Source of the DNA: JAAFHB01 sp963675995 | Lineage (GTDB): Bacteria; Bacteroidota; Bacteroidia; Bacteroidales; Prolixibacteraceae | DNA: 64,000 nt | Assembly: GCA_963675995.2 (NCBI GenBank) | Contig: CAXXIY010000002.1 | Coordinates: 2,914,001 to 2,978,000 of the forward strand | Reading direction: 5' to 3' | In this document: positions 49,565-57,407 of the stretch, piece by piece | How positions within the stretch are numbered: the stretch's first letter is position 1 | Layout: every line of letters starts with the position of its first letter | Notes under the pieces: model-generated | What the model saw: only the letters and a program-made list of their open reading frames with translations | What the model was told of the DNA's origin: nothing | Databases searched by the model: none | Position numbers and translations under genes: made by a program

Positions 49565-50757
49565 AATTGGTTGTTAAATAAATCATATTGTTCTTTGAAA
49601 TCTTGATTGACTTGTATTTCGGTAAGCAGTTCTTTTATTGAAGTTTTGTCAAATGCTGAAATGCCTAATATCTGCATCGTTTCGTAGATGGACAAATCGC
49701 TTTTAAGTGTATATTTTATGTAAGCGACAATTAGATAGGTACAGATGGCTACCCAAATATGGATATTTACAGCATTTTCTGAATGTCCCCAAAGTGTTTT
49801 TATGATTAAATTTTGCTTTATCCATTTAAAGAAGACTTCGATTTGCCAGCGATTACGGTATAAATGAGCAATTTCCAGTGATGAAACGTTCATATTATTG
49901 GTAAGAAAAACGAGTAGTACTTTTTTCTCTTCATCGTAGTACTCAACAATCCGAAGTGTTTCTGGGTATAGTTGCTTCGACTTATGACCATTCAGTTTTA
50001 TTGTCATATCGCTTCTTAGGCCGGTTCGCTCATCAATATTGTAATTAGTCTCAATGATTGTATAGTCTATTGTCACTTTTGCCCTGGTAACAAAAAAAGC
50101 CCCCGCTTTATGCATCTTGTTTAAAGCAGCAAAATCGACATAGGCCTTATCCATTAGATATATAGCATCTGGCAGAGGAACAATTACATCAAGGATATTG
50201 CTATCATGGTATTTACCATCAGTGATAAAGATAAAAGTTGGTATGCTTCCTCTTAAATCGAGCAAAGTATGAACTTTTACCGCTCCTCTGGAGTATTTTC
50301 CTTGTGCCCAGCCAAAAAGCTTAAGACTTAAAGATATTGTTGTTGAGTCAAGAGCAAATACATCTTTATCTGTCGCAATATTTGGAATCGGAGAGTTAGC
50401 ATAAAGAGGCCTAACCTGTTGTATTAAAAACTCTCCAAAGTCAGCAAAAATTCTCCAATCCCGCTTCTCGTTTGCTCGGGAAAGTGTGGATTGATTAACA
50501 TTTTGCTTAATACCTAAATGATAAAGCTTATTTTTATGTGCTTTTAAACACAAACAAATGTCTCTTAATGAATTAAGCGAAGTAAGTTGGCCAAAGAAAA
50601 GTTGAATAAACTGATTCCAGCAATCTAATTCTCTTACCCGGTGGTTGCCTTTATAACGCTTGACACCTTTTTCAAACTCATATTTGTTGACAAACTGTAA
50701 CAGCTGGGCGAACACATACTTACCTGAATTCATAATTTTGCACGTTAAAAGATGCAA
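49561..50757 (-). CDS. IS4-family DDE transposase
   Basis: A 398-residue transposase. The DDE triad is D137 (ALDSTTISLSLK), D203 (YLMDKAYVDF) and E307; the IS4 signature Y-x2-R-x3-E-x6-K is exact as Y300, R303, E307, K314 in LYRNRWQIEVFFKWIK. The N-terminus (FAQLLQFVNKYEFEKGVKRY) is of the DUF4372 type usual in Bacteroidota IS4 elements. Family members normally begin MNxGKxVFAQL, so the ATG at 50733 (MNSGKYVFAQL) is the likelier start. The frame is intact, so the element may be active. Confidence 0.93.
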   Translation of the reverse strand: MHLLTCKIMNSGKYVFAQLLQFVNKYEFEKGVKRYKGNHRVRELDCWNQFIQLFFGQLTSLNSLRDICLCLKAHKNKLYHLGIKQNVNQSTLSRANEKRDWRIFADFGEFLIQQVRPLYANSPIPNIATDKDVFALDSTTISLSLKLFGWAQGKYSRGAVKVHTLLDLRGSIPTFIFITDGKYHDSNILDVIVPLPDAIYLMDKAYVDFAALNKMHKAGAFFVTRAKVTIDYTIIETNYNIDERTGLRSDMTIKLNGHKSKQLYPETLRIVEYYDEEKKVLLVFLTNNMNVSSLEIAHLYRNRWQIEVFFKWIKQNLIIKTLWGHSENAVNIHIWVAICTYLIVAYIKYTLKSDLSIYETMQILGISAFDKTSIKELLTEIQVNQDFKEQYDLFNNQF

Positions 50758-50840
50758 AACTACGAGTCAATTCAAATCAAAAAATCAAAGAACGCTTATA
50801 TTAATTTTAATATCAGCTAATTACGCATATTTTATAAAAG

Positions 50841-50856
50841 TTAACGCATCACCAGT
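50841..50856. repeat. IS terminal inverted repeat, right
   Basis: TTAACGCATCACCAGT, the complement of the left end with one difference; followed by A and the second TTTAACACTT (50858-50867). Confidence 0.8.
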
Positions 50857-50869
50857 ATTTAACACTTTT

Positions 50870-53677
50870 TTATTTTTCCCCTTTACGTACCAGAGCCTTT
50901 CTTATTTTTAGTTCTACGGGAGTAAGTCCTGGAGATGAAACCCTGAAAACGGTTTTCTCTTCAACATATTCTTCCCCTATTGTGAGCCTTTCATTCTTTA
51001 AGTCTTGAGTTCCTGAATAATATCCCCCGTTAAAAGTTGCTTTCCCGTTTATTGCATTTTTTTCGTTTGACCTGATCACTTTGCCGTTTTCGTCAAGTAC
51101 GTCCAAACGTACTTCATTATCAGCGGTGCCCGCGAGTTTATTCCCCCTCAAAAGCGACACAAAGATGGTGGTTTTACGGGGTAACCAGGTTGCTTCACCC
51201 GATAATAATATCCGTTCCGGTGGATTTGCAACCACCTCTAAGCGATCGGGAGTAAGTGAAATCTCTTTGGGTTCAGTGGCAGGATCATTTGTAAATTGGG
51301 TCTCTATTTTGCAACAGAATCCTTTCTCTTCTGAATTAAATCCACCCGAAGCAACGAATGTATCCCTGTCCGGATCTCCTTTTGAACCCCGGCTGTCATA
51401 AATCAGCTTCCAGGAAGACCCCGGTTTAACGAAAAGCAGATGAGTGTCTTTATCGTACCACCAGCCAGACTGACCCGATTTATGGAGCAGTAATTCCCTA
51501 GAAGTAAACGCTTTAAGTATTTTCCCCGAGCAGCTAACAGATTTTATCTCTTTTAAATTGTGTATTTGGAGCAGATAAGCTCTTTGAGGCATCTCTTTAT
51601 AATCGCCAGCTCTAGCGCCAGCATTTATGAGAATGCCATTGTCGGTTTGTTGAAGTGTAAATTCTGTTTTTGCGAATTTTCCCTTTTCGTAGTCATAGGT
51701 ATTGCCATCATCCTCATAAAGCCAACCCTTTCCTTGTGCAGAAGGATAAATATCAAGGGTGATTAGAACCGTTTTTTCCTCTCCCTGATAAGCCGTTACC
51801 GACTGCATGGGAATAATACTTCCGGCTTTCACAAAGAAGGTTCCACCCTGGGTGTCCTTTAATTTACGAGTTATCCACTCCCCCTTGCTTTCGAACCGTT
51901 CGCCATTCCAATAGTCCATCCAATCTCCTTTAGGTAGATATATTTTGTCATCCAGTCCAACCAGCAATGCATCTCCCAGCATATACTGCCGGTCCATTCT
52001 CCAGGTTGAAGAGTCATTCTGGTATTGAAGTACCATCGCCCTCATCATTGGCAGTCCAGTAAAATGCGATTGCGCCTGGGTTGAATAGAGGTAAGGATTA
52101 AGGCGATACCTTAATTTAGCATAAAACCGGTGTGCATCCATCAGATAGGTGGGATAAAGCCATGGTTCTTTATAATAGGCCCATGCATCAATGATTGAGA
52201 ATGGAGTTAAATAGCCCAGGTGCATCCCTGATACGGAACTGGGGTTCATATCCAGGCTAACCATAGATTGTGCAGCCAATCCGGCATTGAGCAATCCATT
52301 TCCGGCAGCAAAATCTGCAGCCCAACCTGTCGGCCAGCGGTGCGATCCAAATGAAGAGACATAGGAATTAAAAATATAAAAGGAACGTCTGCCAGTAATT
52401 CTGCGAAACTCATTTATTGCCGTTTCACAATACAGAGAGTTGGCAAGGCTTTTAACGGAACGATTGAAACGCGATTGACTACTCTCTGTCTCCTTCGAAA
52501 AAGAGGGATCATTCAATTCGGTACTTTCGATCATTCGGGGAAACGGATCATCCTGTTTAAAGAACGATACCCCTATATCCAAAGATGTTTTTACCCGGGT
52601 TGCATACCAGTTTTTTCGCAGGATTGAATCCTCATAACCCGTATCAGGCGCTTTTCCTGATTCCCATAAACCGAAATGATAACCCATAGTACTTAATTGT
52701 CTGATCATACCTGCCGGATCAGGAAAACGCTCAGGGCTCCATTGCCATTTCATTTCATAAATGCGTTTTTCCCATCCTGGTTCCAGCCAGATCATGTCGC
52801 ATGGAATGTCGTATTTTCGGAAATTCCGGGCAATTTCCAATACTGCCGGCTGTTCTTCATAACACCGGCAACCGTAAAGTAACCCCAAACCCCATTGGGG
52901 GAAAAGCTGTGGCACCCCTGTAAGCTGAATATAATTATCCAAAATAGATGCAAATTGTGGCCCCTGAATAAAATAGAAATCGAGCTGCCCGTCCGTAGCC
53001 GAAATATCGTAACCGGATGGATAGGTTTCAAAATCAAAAATCTGCGGCCAGGTATTGTTAGATAGAAAACCATAACCTTTGGTGCTTAAAAAGAATGGTA
53101 TAGTCGCGTTTTGGGAACGAAACTCCCTTTTCCAGGTGAATTTACTACCCCGGCAGTCCAAAGTTTTTCGCTGAAAACCAAGACCGAAGATATGTTCATC
53201 AGCAGGCATTGTAAACCGCAGGTTACCTCCGCCTGAAGGGTTCCATGAGCGGGCTTCCCTTTCACCAGTGATTTCATTCCCAATTTCGTCAAGAAAGGTT
53301 AGCCGCAGGTCTAGCTTCGATATTTTTACCCCGACACCATCACTTTGCAGAATGATATAGGCGGGAAATTCTCCCATTTTTACCTGTATTTCACTCCAGC
53401 TAGTCTTGACAAAACCGAAACGCTCGGTAAGTGAAGGTTCAAAGCCCTTTGCTGGCGCCATTTGAACACGGACCATAGCATTATTCAGGAAACTGATTTT
53501 CATCGTCCACCCCTCCGAGGTATGGATCATGAATGTGCAGCCTTGTTTTTCCACCGATGTTTGATGCAACCTAAGTGATTCTTTGAAGTTGGGAGGCTTG
53601 GTCGATTCGGTTTGAGCTGTAACGATACCAGTTTGGAGAATCCTGATTAAGATCAGAAAACAAATTAGTTTTTTCAT
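50870..53677 (-). CDS. secreted GH31-family glycosidase
   Basis: A 935-residue protein with a signal peptide (about 1-21). N-terminal beta-sandwich (about 40-245), the (beta/alpha)8 barrel (about 258-600) with nucleophile D376 in VSFFKQDDPFP and likely acid D455 in GWAADFAAG, then C-terminal beta domains (about 600-780) and an extra sandwich-like tail. GH31 covers alpha-xylosidases, alpha-glucosidases and alpha-galactosidases; the exact substrate is open. It lies 10 bp after the beta-helix/CBM9 gene. The IS target duplication ends 2 bp beyond its stop codon, so the protein is complete. Confidence 0.88.
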   Translation of the reverse strand: MKKLICFLILIRILQTGIVTAQTESTKPPNFKESLRLHQTSVEKQGCTFMIHTSEGWTMKISFLNNAMVRVQMAPAKGFEPSLTERFGFVKTSWSEIQVKMGEFPAYIILQSDGVGVKISKLDLRLTFLDEIGNEITGEREARSWNPSGGGNLRFTMPADEHIFGLGFQRKTLDCRGSKFTWKREFRSQNATIPFFLSTKGYGFLSNNTWPQIFDFETYPSGYDISATDGQLDFYFIQGPQFASILDNYIQLTGVPQLFPQWGLGLLYGCRCYEEQPAVLEIARNFRKYDIPCDMIWLEPGWEKRIYEMKWQWSPERFPDPAGMIRQLSTMGYHFGLWESGKAPDTGYEDSILRKNWYATRVKTSLDIGVSFFKQDDPFPRMIESTELNDPSFSKETESSQSRFNRSVKSLANSLYCETAINEFRRITGRRSFYIFNSYVSSFGSHRWPTGWAADFAAGNGLLNAGLAAQSMVSLDMNPSSVSGMHLGYLTPFSIIDAWAYYKEPWLYPTYLMDAHRFYAKLRYRLNPYLYSTQAQSHFTGLPMMRAMVLQYQNDSSTWRMDRQYMLGDALLVGLDDKIYLPKGDWMDYWNGERFESKGEWITRKLKDTQGGTFFVKAGSIIPMQSVTAYQGEEKTVLITLDIYPSAQGKGWLYEDDGNTYDYEKGKFAKTEFTLQQTDNGILINAGARAGDYKEMPQRAYLLQIHNLKEIKSVSCSGKILKAFTSRELLLHKSGQSGWWYDKDTHLLFVKPGSSWKLIYDSRGSKGDPDRDTFVASGGFNSEEKGFCCKIETQFTNDPATEPKEISLTPDRLEVVANPPERILLSGEATWLPRKTTIFVSLLRGNKLAGTADNEVRLDVLDENGKVIRSNEKNAINGKATFNGGYYSGTQDLKNERLTIGEEYVEEKTVFRVSSPGLTPVELKIRKALVRKGEK

Positions 53678-53687
53678 AGGTAATTAA

Positions 53688-56108
53688 TTATTTGAACTTT
53701 AGTATTCCTCCCTGACCTACTTGCCAACTCTCTGCCAGAGTCCCTTCCCAGCAATGCCAGTTATCATATTCGTTGACAAACGCACACATATTGAATTTAA
53801 TTTCAAGTCCCGGTTTTGGTTTAAAACCAATTGCTTCAAGTGGGATAGCCCACTCGCCAATCCATCCTTTACCCGGTTTTTCCCTGATCTTTGAAACATA
53901 TCTTGTCCCCTTTCCAAGACGATCTGCGGCGATGGTAGTTGCTCCCGCATCAGGGACACTCTGTAATGTACCGTTACAATACGACCGAATCACATAGGTC
54001 ACCGGTTTACCTTTATCGAATCCACCCAGTGAGATTTCCGTACCATCATCTTTTCCCCACGTTTCTCCCATACTTATTTTTGAGTTGTCGAACATGTTCA
54101 TCATCGCTCCGATATAAAGGAATTTATTGTCCCACGAAAACTTCACAAGTACCGGGGCGCCGCTGCATACTCGCCGGGATGGTTCCCTGTCGAGTCGCTG
54201 AAATTCTCCGATCCATTCATCAGCTGCAAAGTTTCCGTCAATTATCGGCGTCTTAACGGAGTGCATTATTAAAATTGGATTGATTTTATGAGCCGGCAGG
54301 GGAGTAAATGGCATTTCACCATCTATTGTAAAAGGTTGTGAATTATGGTTGTTTCCGATCCCGTTGCTGAAAATTTTATTCTCCTTCCAAAGGATGATTG
54401 CATTAGGAGAGATTATTTTGATTTTACCGGGGTTTATCAGCGTATTATTTACAAAGGCAAATTTGGCAGACGATTGGAAAGACAAGGTCATATCTCCGTC
54501 AGCGATGAACACATTATCGCGGATAATGGAATTGCGTGCGATGTGGTTATGAACGGGTCGGGCTACACCTATCGAAACATTCTTCTCCACGATGCAGTCA
54601 TGCGATCCTTCATCAAGATAGTAGGAACTGACCCCATATCCCGTCCCTGATTCAGAAATGTCGCGGGCAACATTCCCCCGCAAAATGCAATTGCTGACTC
54701 CGGAGGTATAGATTGCTGCACCGTCATGAATTTCGCGCATCACCCGGTAGATCAAATTTTCCTCGACGAGCGCATCGTTTTTCGTAATTATCATACCGGA
54801 GTAAGGCACATCATGGATCTCATTGCGATAAATGTGATTTCGATCCCCGTTGGATGAAAGGCCTATTGCACTCGGATAGTAAATACCCACATCGTGAATG
54901 TGATTGCGGGCAAAATAGAGGTCGTCACCTTCAATTTTGGCCCCTCCACCTCCAATATTATGAATCTGACAATCCATTATGCGACAAGTGGTCATTTGGG
55001 TTGCAACGATTCCAACCCCGCCGGCCCTGGCAATTTCAACCCGCTCGATGGTACAATGGCTGGTGTTTTCCATATTTATTGCCCCGTCGAAGGAGGTAGC
55101 GCCCATGCCAGCCGACCTGAGTGGAATATTGGTAACCTGAAGTTTTACTCCGCGAATTGTTATATTTTCGGCCTTCTTTTCAAGAGACCCGGCGATGCGG
55201 ATGATCCGCTCCATTTTTGGGGCAATTATTTTGATTTTCGTCATATCTTCGCCTTCCAATGGCCAGTAAACAAGTTGTCCGGCCGTCCGGTCGAGGTACC
55301 ATCGACCAGGTTTTGTCATCCCTTCGCGGGTGTTCCAGATAATGTACTCCTTCTTCCCGAAACCGCCAACCGGATAATTTGTTTTTTTGGAAAAGATCAA
55401 TTCATGCTTCTGAATATCATTCCGGTCCACACCTACCAGTGATTCGTCCCACATATGATAAACCCTCACTTCCGCATTCCTGATATCGAGTGCTTCAGGA
55501 ATGTCCCTGGGATTGTAATTCATGGTTAGGTATTCCTCCGGTGTCGGGCGGCGTGCCCAACCCCCTCCGATGGTGGATAGCCAAGGCACATCGAATACGT
55601 TTAGATGCAAAAAAGTCCCGGACTCAGGCATCCGCGCACGTTCCGGCATACGTCCTTCCACTACCAGCGACCTGAAATCCCATGCTCCTTCCTTCACTCC
55701 GGGTAAATCGGCGCACCAGAATTTCTCTCCATCGCGATGCCAATTGGTTATCCGGGTACCTCCGCAAAGTATAACGGATCCACTCGTATCTGCCTCGATG
55801 GTTAAACCATTGTCCCTCGAATCAAGTTCGAATGGTTTGTTAAGATAGTACTCCCCTGGCAAAACGATTATTTGGTGATTACCGGTTTCAGCCTTCCTCG
55901 CAGCATCACGTGCAGCTTCAAGCGTTGCCAGGGGCTGTGATTTAGTACCCGGATTGCGATCCGATCCGTCAGGTGCAACTACAAAGGTTTTCCCTTTATT
56001 GTTCTGTCCTGCAACATAATTATCCGGAATCACCATTAATAATATGATTAAAACGGACAAGTGTGTTAACCTGAGATTGTTTAAGGATGTGTTTTTTGAA
56101 TTTTCCAA
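53688..56108 (-). CDS. secreted right-handed beta-helix protein with C-terminal CBM9-like domain
   Basis: About 806 residues from a TTG start. A signal-like stretch (LTHLSVLIILLMVIPDNYVAG) leads into TFVVAPDGSDRNPGTKSQPL, the usual opening of parallel beta-helix glycosidase/lyase-like proteins. Helix coils run to about residue 600 (ENITIRGVKLQ, NHIHDVGIYYPSAIGLSSNG). The last 190 residues resemble CBM9 (TPIIDGNFAADEWIG, LYIGAMMNMFD). I preferred the TTG at 56108 to the ATG at 56267: the longer start would put 53 unlikely residues before the leader, overlap a DUF2442 remnant on the other strand, and lie upstream of a promoter-like box at 56133-56140. The enzyme activity is unknown. Confidence 0.75.
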   Translation of the reverse strand: MENSKNTSLNNLRLTHLSVLIILLMVIPDNYVAGQNNKGKTFVVAPDGSDRNPGTKSQPLATLEAARDAARKAETGNHQIIVLPGEYYLNKPFELDSRDNGLTIEADTSGSVILCGGTRITNWHRDGEKFWCADLPGVKEGAWDFRSLVVEGRMPERARMPESGTFLHLNVFDVPWLSTIGGGWARRPTPEEYLTMNYNPRDIPEALDIRNAEVRVYHMWDESLVGVDRNDIQKHELIFSKKTNYPVGGFGKKEYIIWNTREGMTKPGRWYLDRTAGQLVYWPLEGEDMTKIKIIAPKMERIIRIAGSLEKKAENITIRGVKLQVTNIPLRSAGMGATSFDGAINMENTSHCTIERVEIARAGGVGIVATQMTTCRIMDCQIHNIGGGGAKIEGDDLYFARNHIHDVGIYYPSAIGLSSNGDRNHIYRNEIHDVPYSGMIITKNDALVEENLIYRVMREIHDGAAIYTSGVSNCILRGNVARDISESGTGYGVSSYYLDEGSHDCIVEKNVSIGVARPVHNHIARNSIIRDNVFIADGDMTLSFQSSAKFAFVNNTLINPGKIKIISPNAIILWKENKIFSNGIGNNHNSQPFTIDGEMPFTPLPAHKINPILIMHSVKTPIIDGNFAADEWIGEFQRLDREPSRRVCSGAPVLVKFSWDNKFLYIGAMMNMFDNSKISMGETWGKDDGTEISLGGFDKGKPVTYVIRSYCNGTLQSVPDAGATTIAADRLGKGTRYVSKIREKPGKGWIGEWAIPLEAIGFKPKPGLEIKFNMCAFVNEYDNWHCWEGTLAESWQVGQGGILKFK

Positions 56109-56130
56109 TGGTTTTTTTTGATTTGGCTTA

Positions 56131-56149
56131 TACAAAGATGTAGATTTTA
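56131..56149 (-). promoter_or_regulatory. promoter-like motif of the beta-helix/CBM9 gene
   Basis: TAAAATCTACATCTTTGTA on the minus strand; CATCTTTG fits the -7 box except its first base, 24 bp before the TTG start. Nearly the same block precedes the GH97 gene and the other beta-helix gene. Confidence 0.45.
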
Positions 56150-56175
56150 ATGGGTAGAATGCTGTAAATGTTTGA

Positions 56176-56361
56176 TTCGATGATATAAAAATATATCTGA
56201 TTTTAGAGTAGGGCCGATAGCTTAGCCTCCCAATTGGCTGGTTCCCATCACTCAGGTATACGACCAATGATCAAAGGGCAAACTGGAGTTTTACTGGTGA
56301 CGGAGAAGGCATACATTGGGAAGAATTGGATGAAGATGTCTTGATTGAAGATTCGTTATAA
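56176..56361 (+). pseudogene. DUF2442-family remnant
   Basis: One plus-strand frame reads FDDIKIYLILE, TAG, GR, TAG, LSLPIGWFPSLRYTT, then NWSFTGDGEGIHWEELDEDV and a TAA at 56359. Text and order are those of the small DUF2442 domain (DGR-x-L-x-VPLAWFP ... GIHWPDLDED). Two internal TAG codons and a TGA just upstream (56173) break it. DUF2442 genes often sit beside DUF4160 in toxin-antitoxin-like pairs, but no partner is seen. Confidence 0.7.
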
Positions 56362-56397
56362 AATAGGAATGTCATCAGTCGAAGATTAAAAGCAGAA

Positions 56398-57402
56398 CTA
56401 CCCGATTTGACTTTTGGCAATATTTATGAACGCCAGCATATTTTCGAGACTTGTATCGCCTTCAACCGAGTGTGACGGAGAGAAAATATATCCGCCATCC
56501 TTTCCCAGTTCAAGCAGCTTTTGGGACGCCAATATTACTTCTTCAACAGTTCCATAGGGCAGTGTCTTTTGTATTGAAAGTCCTCCATGGAATGCCAGAC
56601 GGCCACGGTACCTGGGTAGAATTTCGAATACATCCATTACTTCGGGTTGAAAAGGATTGAAACAATCCAGTCCGATATCAACAAGGTCATCAAAGAGCTC
56701 ATCGACGTCGCCACACGAATGAATCATCACAAATTTACCGGCTTTATGCACATGGTTATACATCCGTTGCAAATAAGGATAGATAAATTCCTTCCACAAT
56801 TCGTAACCCATTATAAGACCATGTTGCTGCCCCCAGTCATCGCCAAAATAAATGGCATCAATATCATATTCCAGCGCTTTATCCACCTGGGCAAGATTGT
56901 ATTCACATATTCTGCCCATCAACTCATGCACAAAATCAGGGTTGACATAAAAGTCCATGAGGAGATTGGTCATGCCACGCATTGTCCAGGCCCTTTCATA
57001 TAATGAGAAACCGATCTGAAATACACGAAACATATCGGGTTTCAGGGCTATTTCAGATTCAATATCTGAAAAGAACCGGGGATCAAGCGGGTTCGGGAAA
57101 GTATACCCGTTTAAGGTCGGTTCCGGTAAAACAATCCCTTTGGCATCACCAATATCCTTATCGATGGAACGGTCCCAAACTACTTTAAATACGTCCTGAA
57201 ACTGATCGTTTCCTAAATCATCAAAAAAGCCGATGTCACTTCCCAACTGAAGGATATGGTTCCCAAGCACCTCATCCAAATCGTTAACGCCATAATAATT
57301 GCAAAGCATTTGTTTGGGTTCAACTGTGAACTTAAAAGACCACGGGACATATGGTGGTCTTTTGCCGTCGAGAACAGTTCTGATTACTTCACGTTTGGTC
57401 AT
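56398..57402 (-). CDS. uroporphyrinogen decarboxylase (URO-D)-like protein
   Basis: A 334-residue cytoplasmic TIM-barrel protein of the UROD superfamily. It begins MTKREVIRTVLDGKRPPYVP and has DAIYFGDDWGQQHGL, FVMIHSCGDVDELFDDLVDI and RLAFHGGLSIQKTL, resembling the MtaA/CmuA methyltransferase branch more than HemE. The HxC of IHSCGD could hold zinc. Such genes recur in sugar loci of Bacteroidota and other phyla without a proven role; handling of methyl groups from methylated sugars or aromatics is one idea. It lies 5 bp after GH97, clearly co-transcribed. Confidence 0.78.
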   Translation of the reverse strand: MTKREVIRTVLDGKRPPYVPWSFKFTVEPKQMLCNYYGVNDLDEVLGNHILQLGSDIGFFDDLGNDQFQDVFKVVWDRSIDKDIGDAKGIVLPEPTLNGYTFPNPLDPRFFSDIESEIALKPDMFRVFQIGFSLYERAWTMRGMTNLLMDFYVNPDFVHELMGRICEYNLAQVDKALEYDIDAIYFGDDWGQQHGLIMGYELWKEFIYPYLQRMYNHVHKAGKFVMIHSCGDVDELFDDLVDIGLDCFNPFQPEVMDVFEILPRYRGRLAFHGGLSIQKTLPYGTVEEVILASQKLLELGKDGGYIFSPSHSVEGDTSLENMLAFINIAKSQIG

Positions 57403-57407
57403 ATTGC

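Larger units (their letters stand above)
49549..50856 (-). mobile_element. IS4-family insertion sequence, about 1.3 kb, apparently intact
   Basis: The element is bounded by terminal inverted repeats ACTGCTGATGCGTTAA (49549-49564) and its near complement at 50841-50856 (15 of 16 positions match). It carries one transposase gene and is flanked by a 10-bp direct repeat. It sits between the GH31 stop codon and the ECF sigma gene without breaking either reading frame. No second copy is present in the window. Confidence 0.88.

Noticed and set aside
54894..55442. 182-codon plus-strand ORF within the beta-helix gene
   Set aside because: It is antisense to beta-helix coils with strong protein signal; its product has no recognisable motif.
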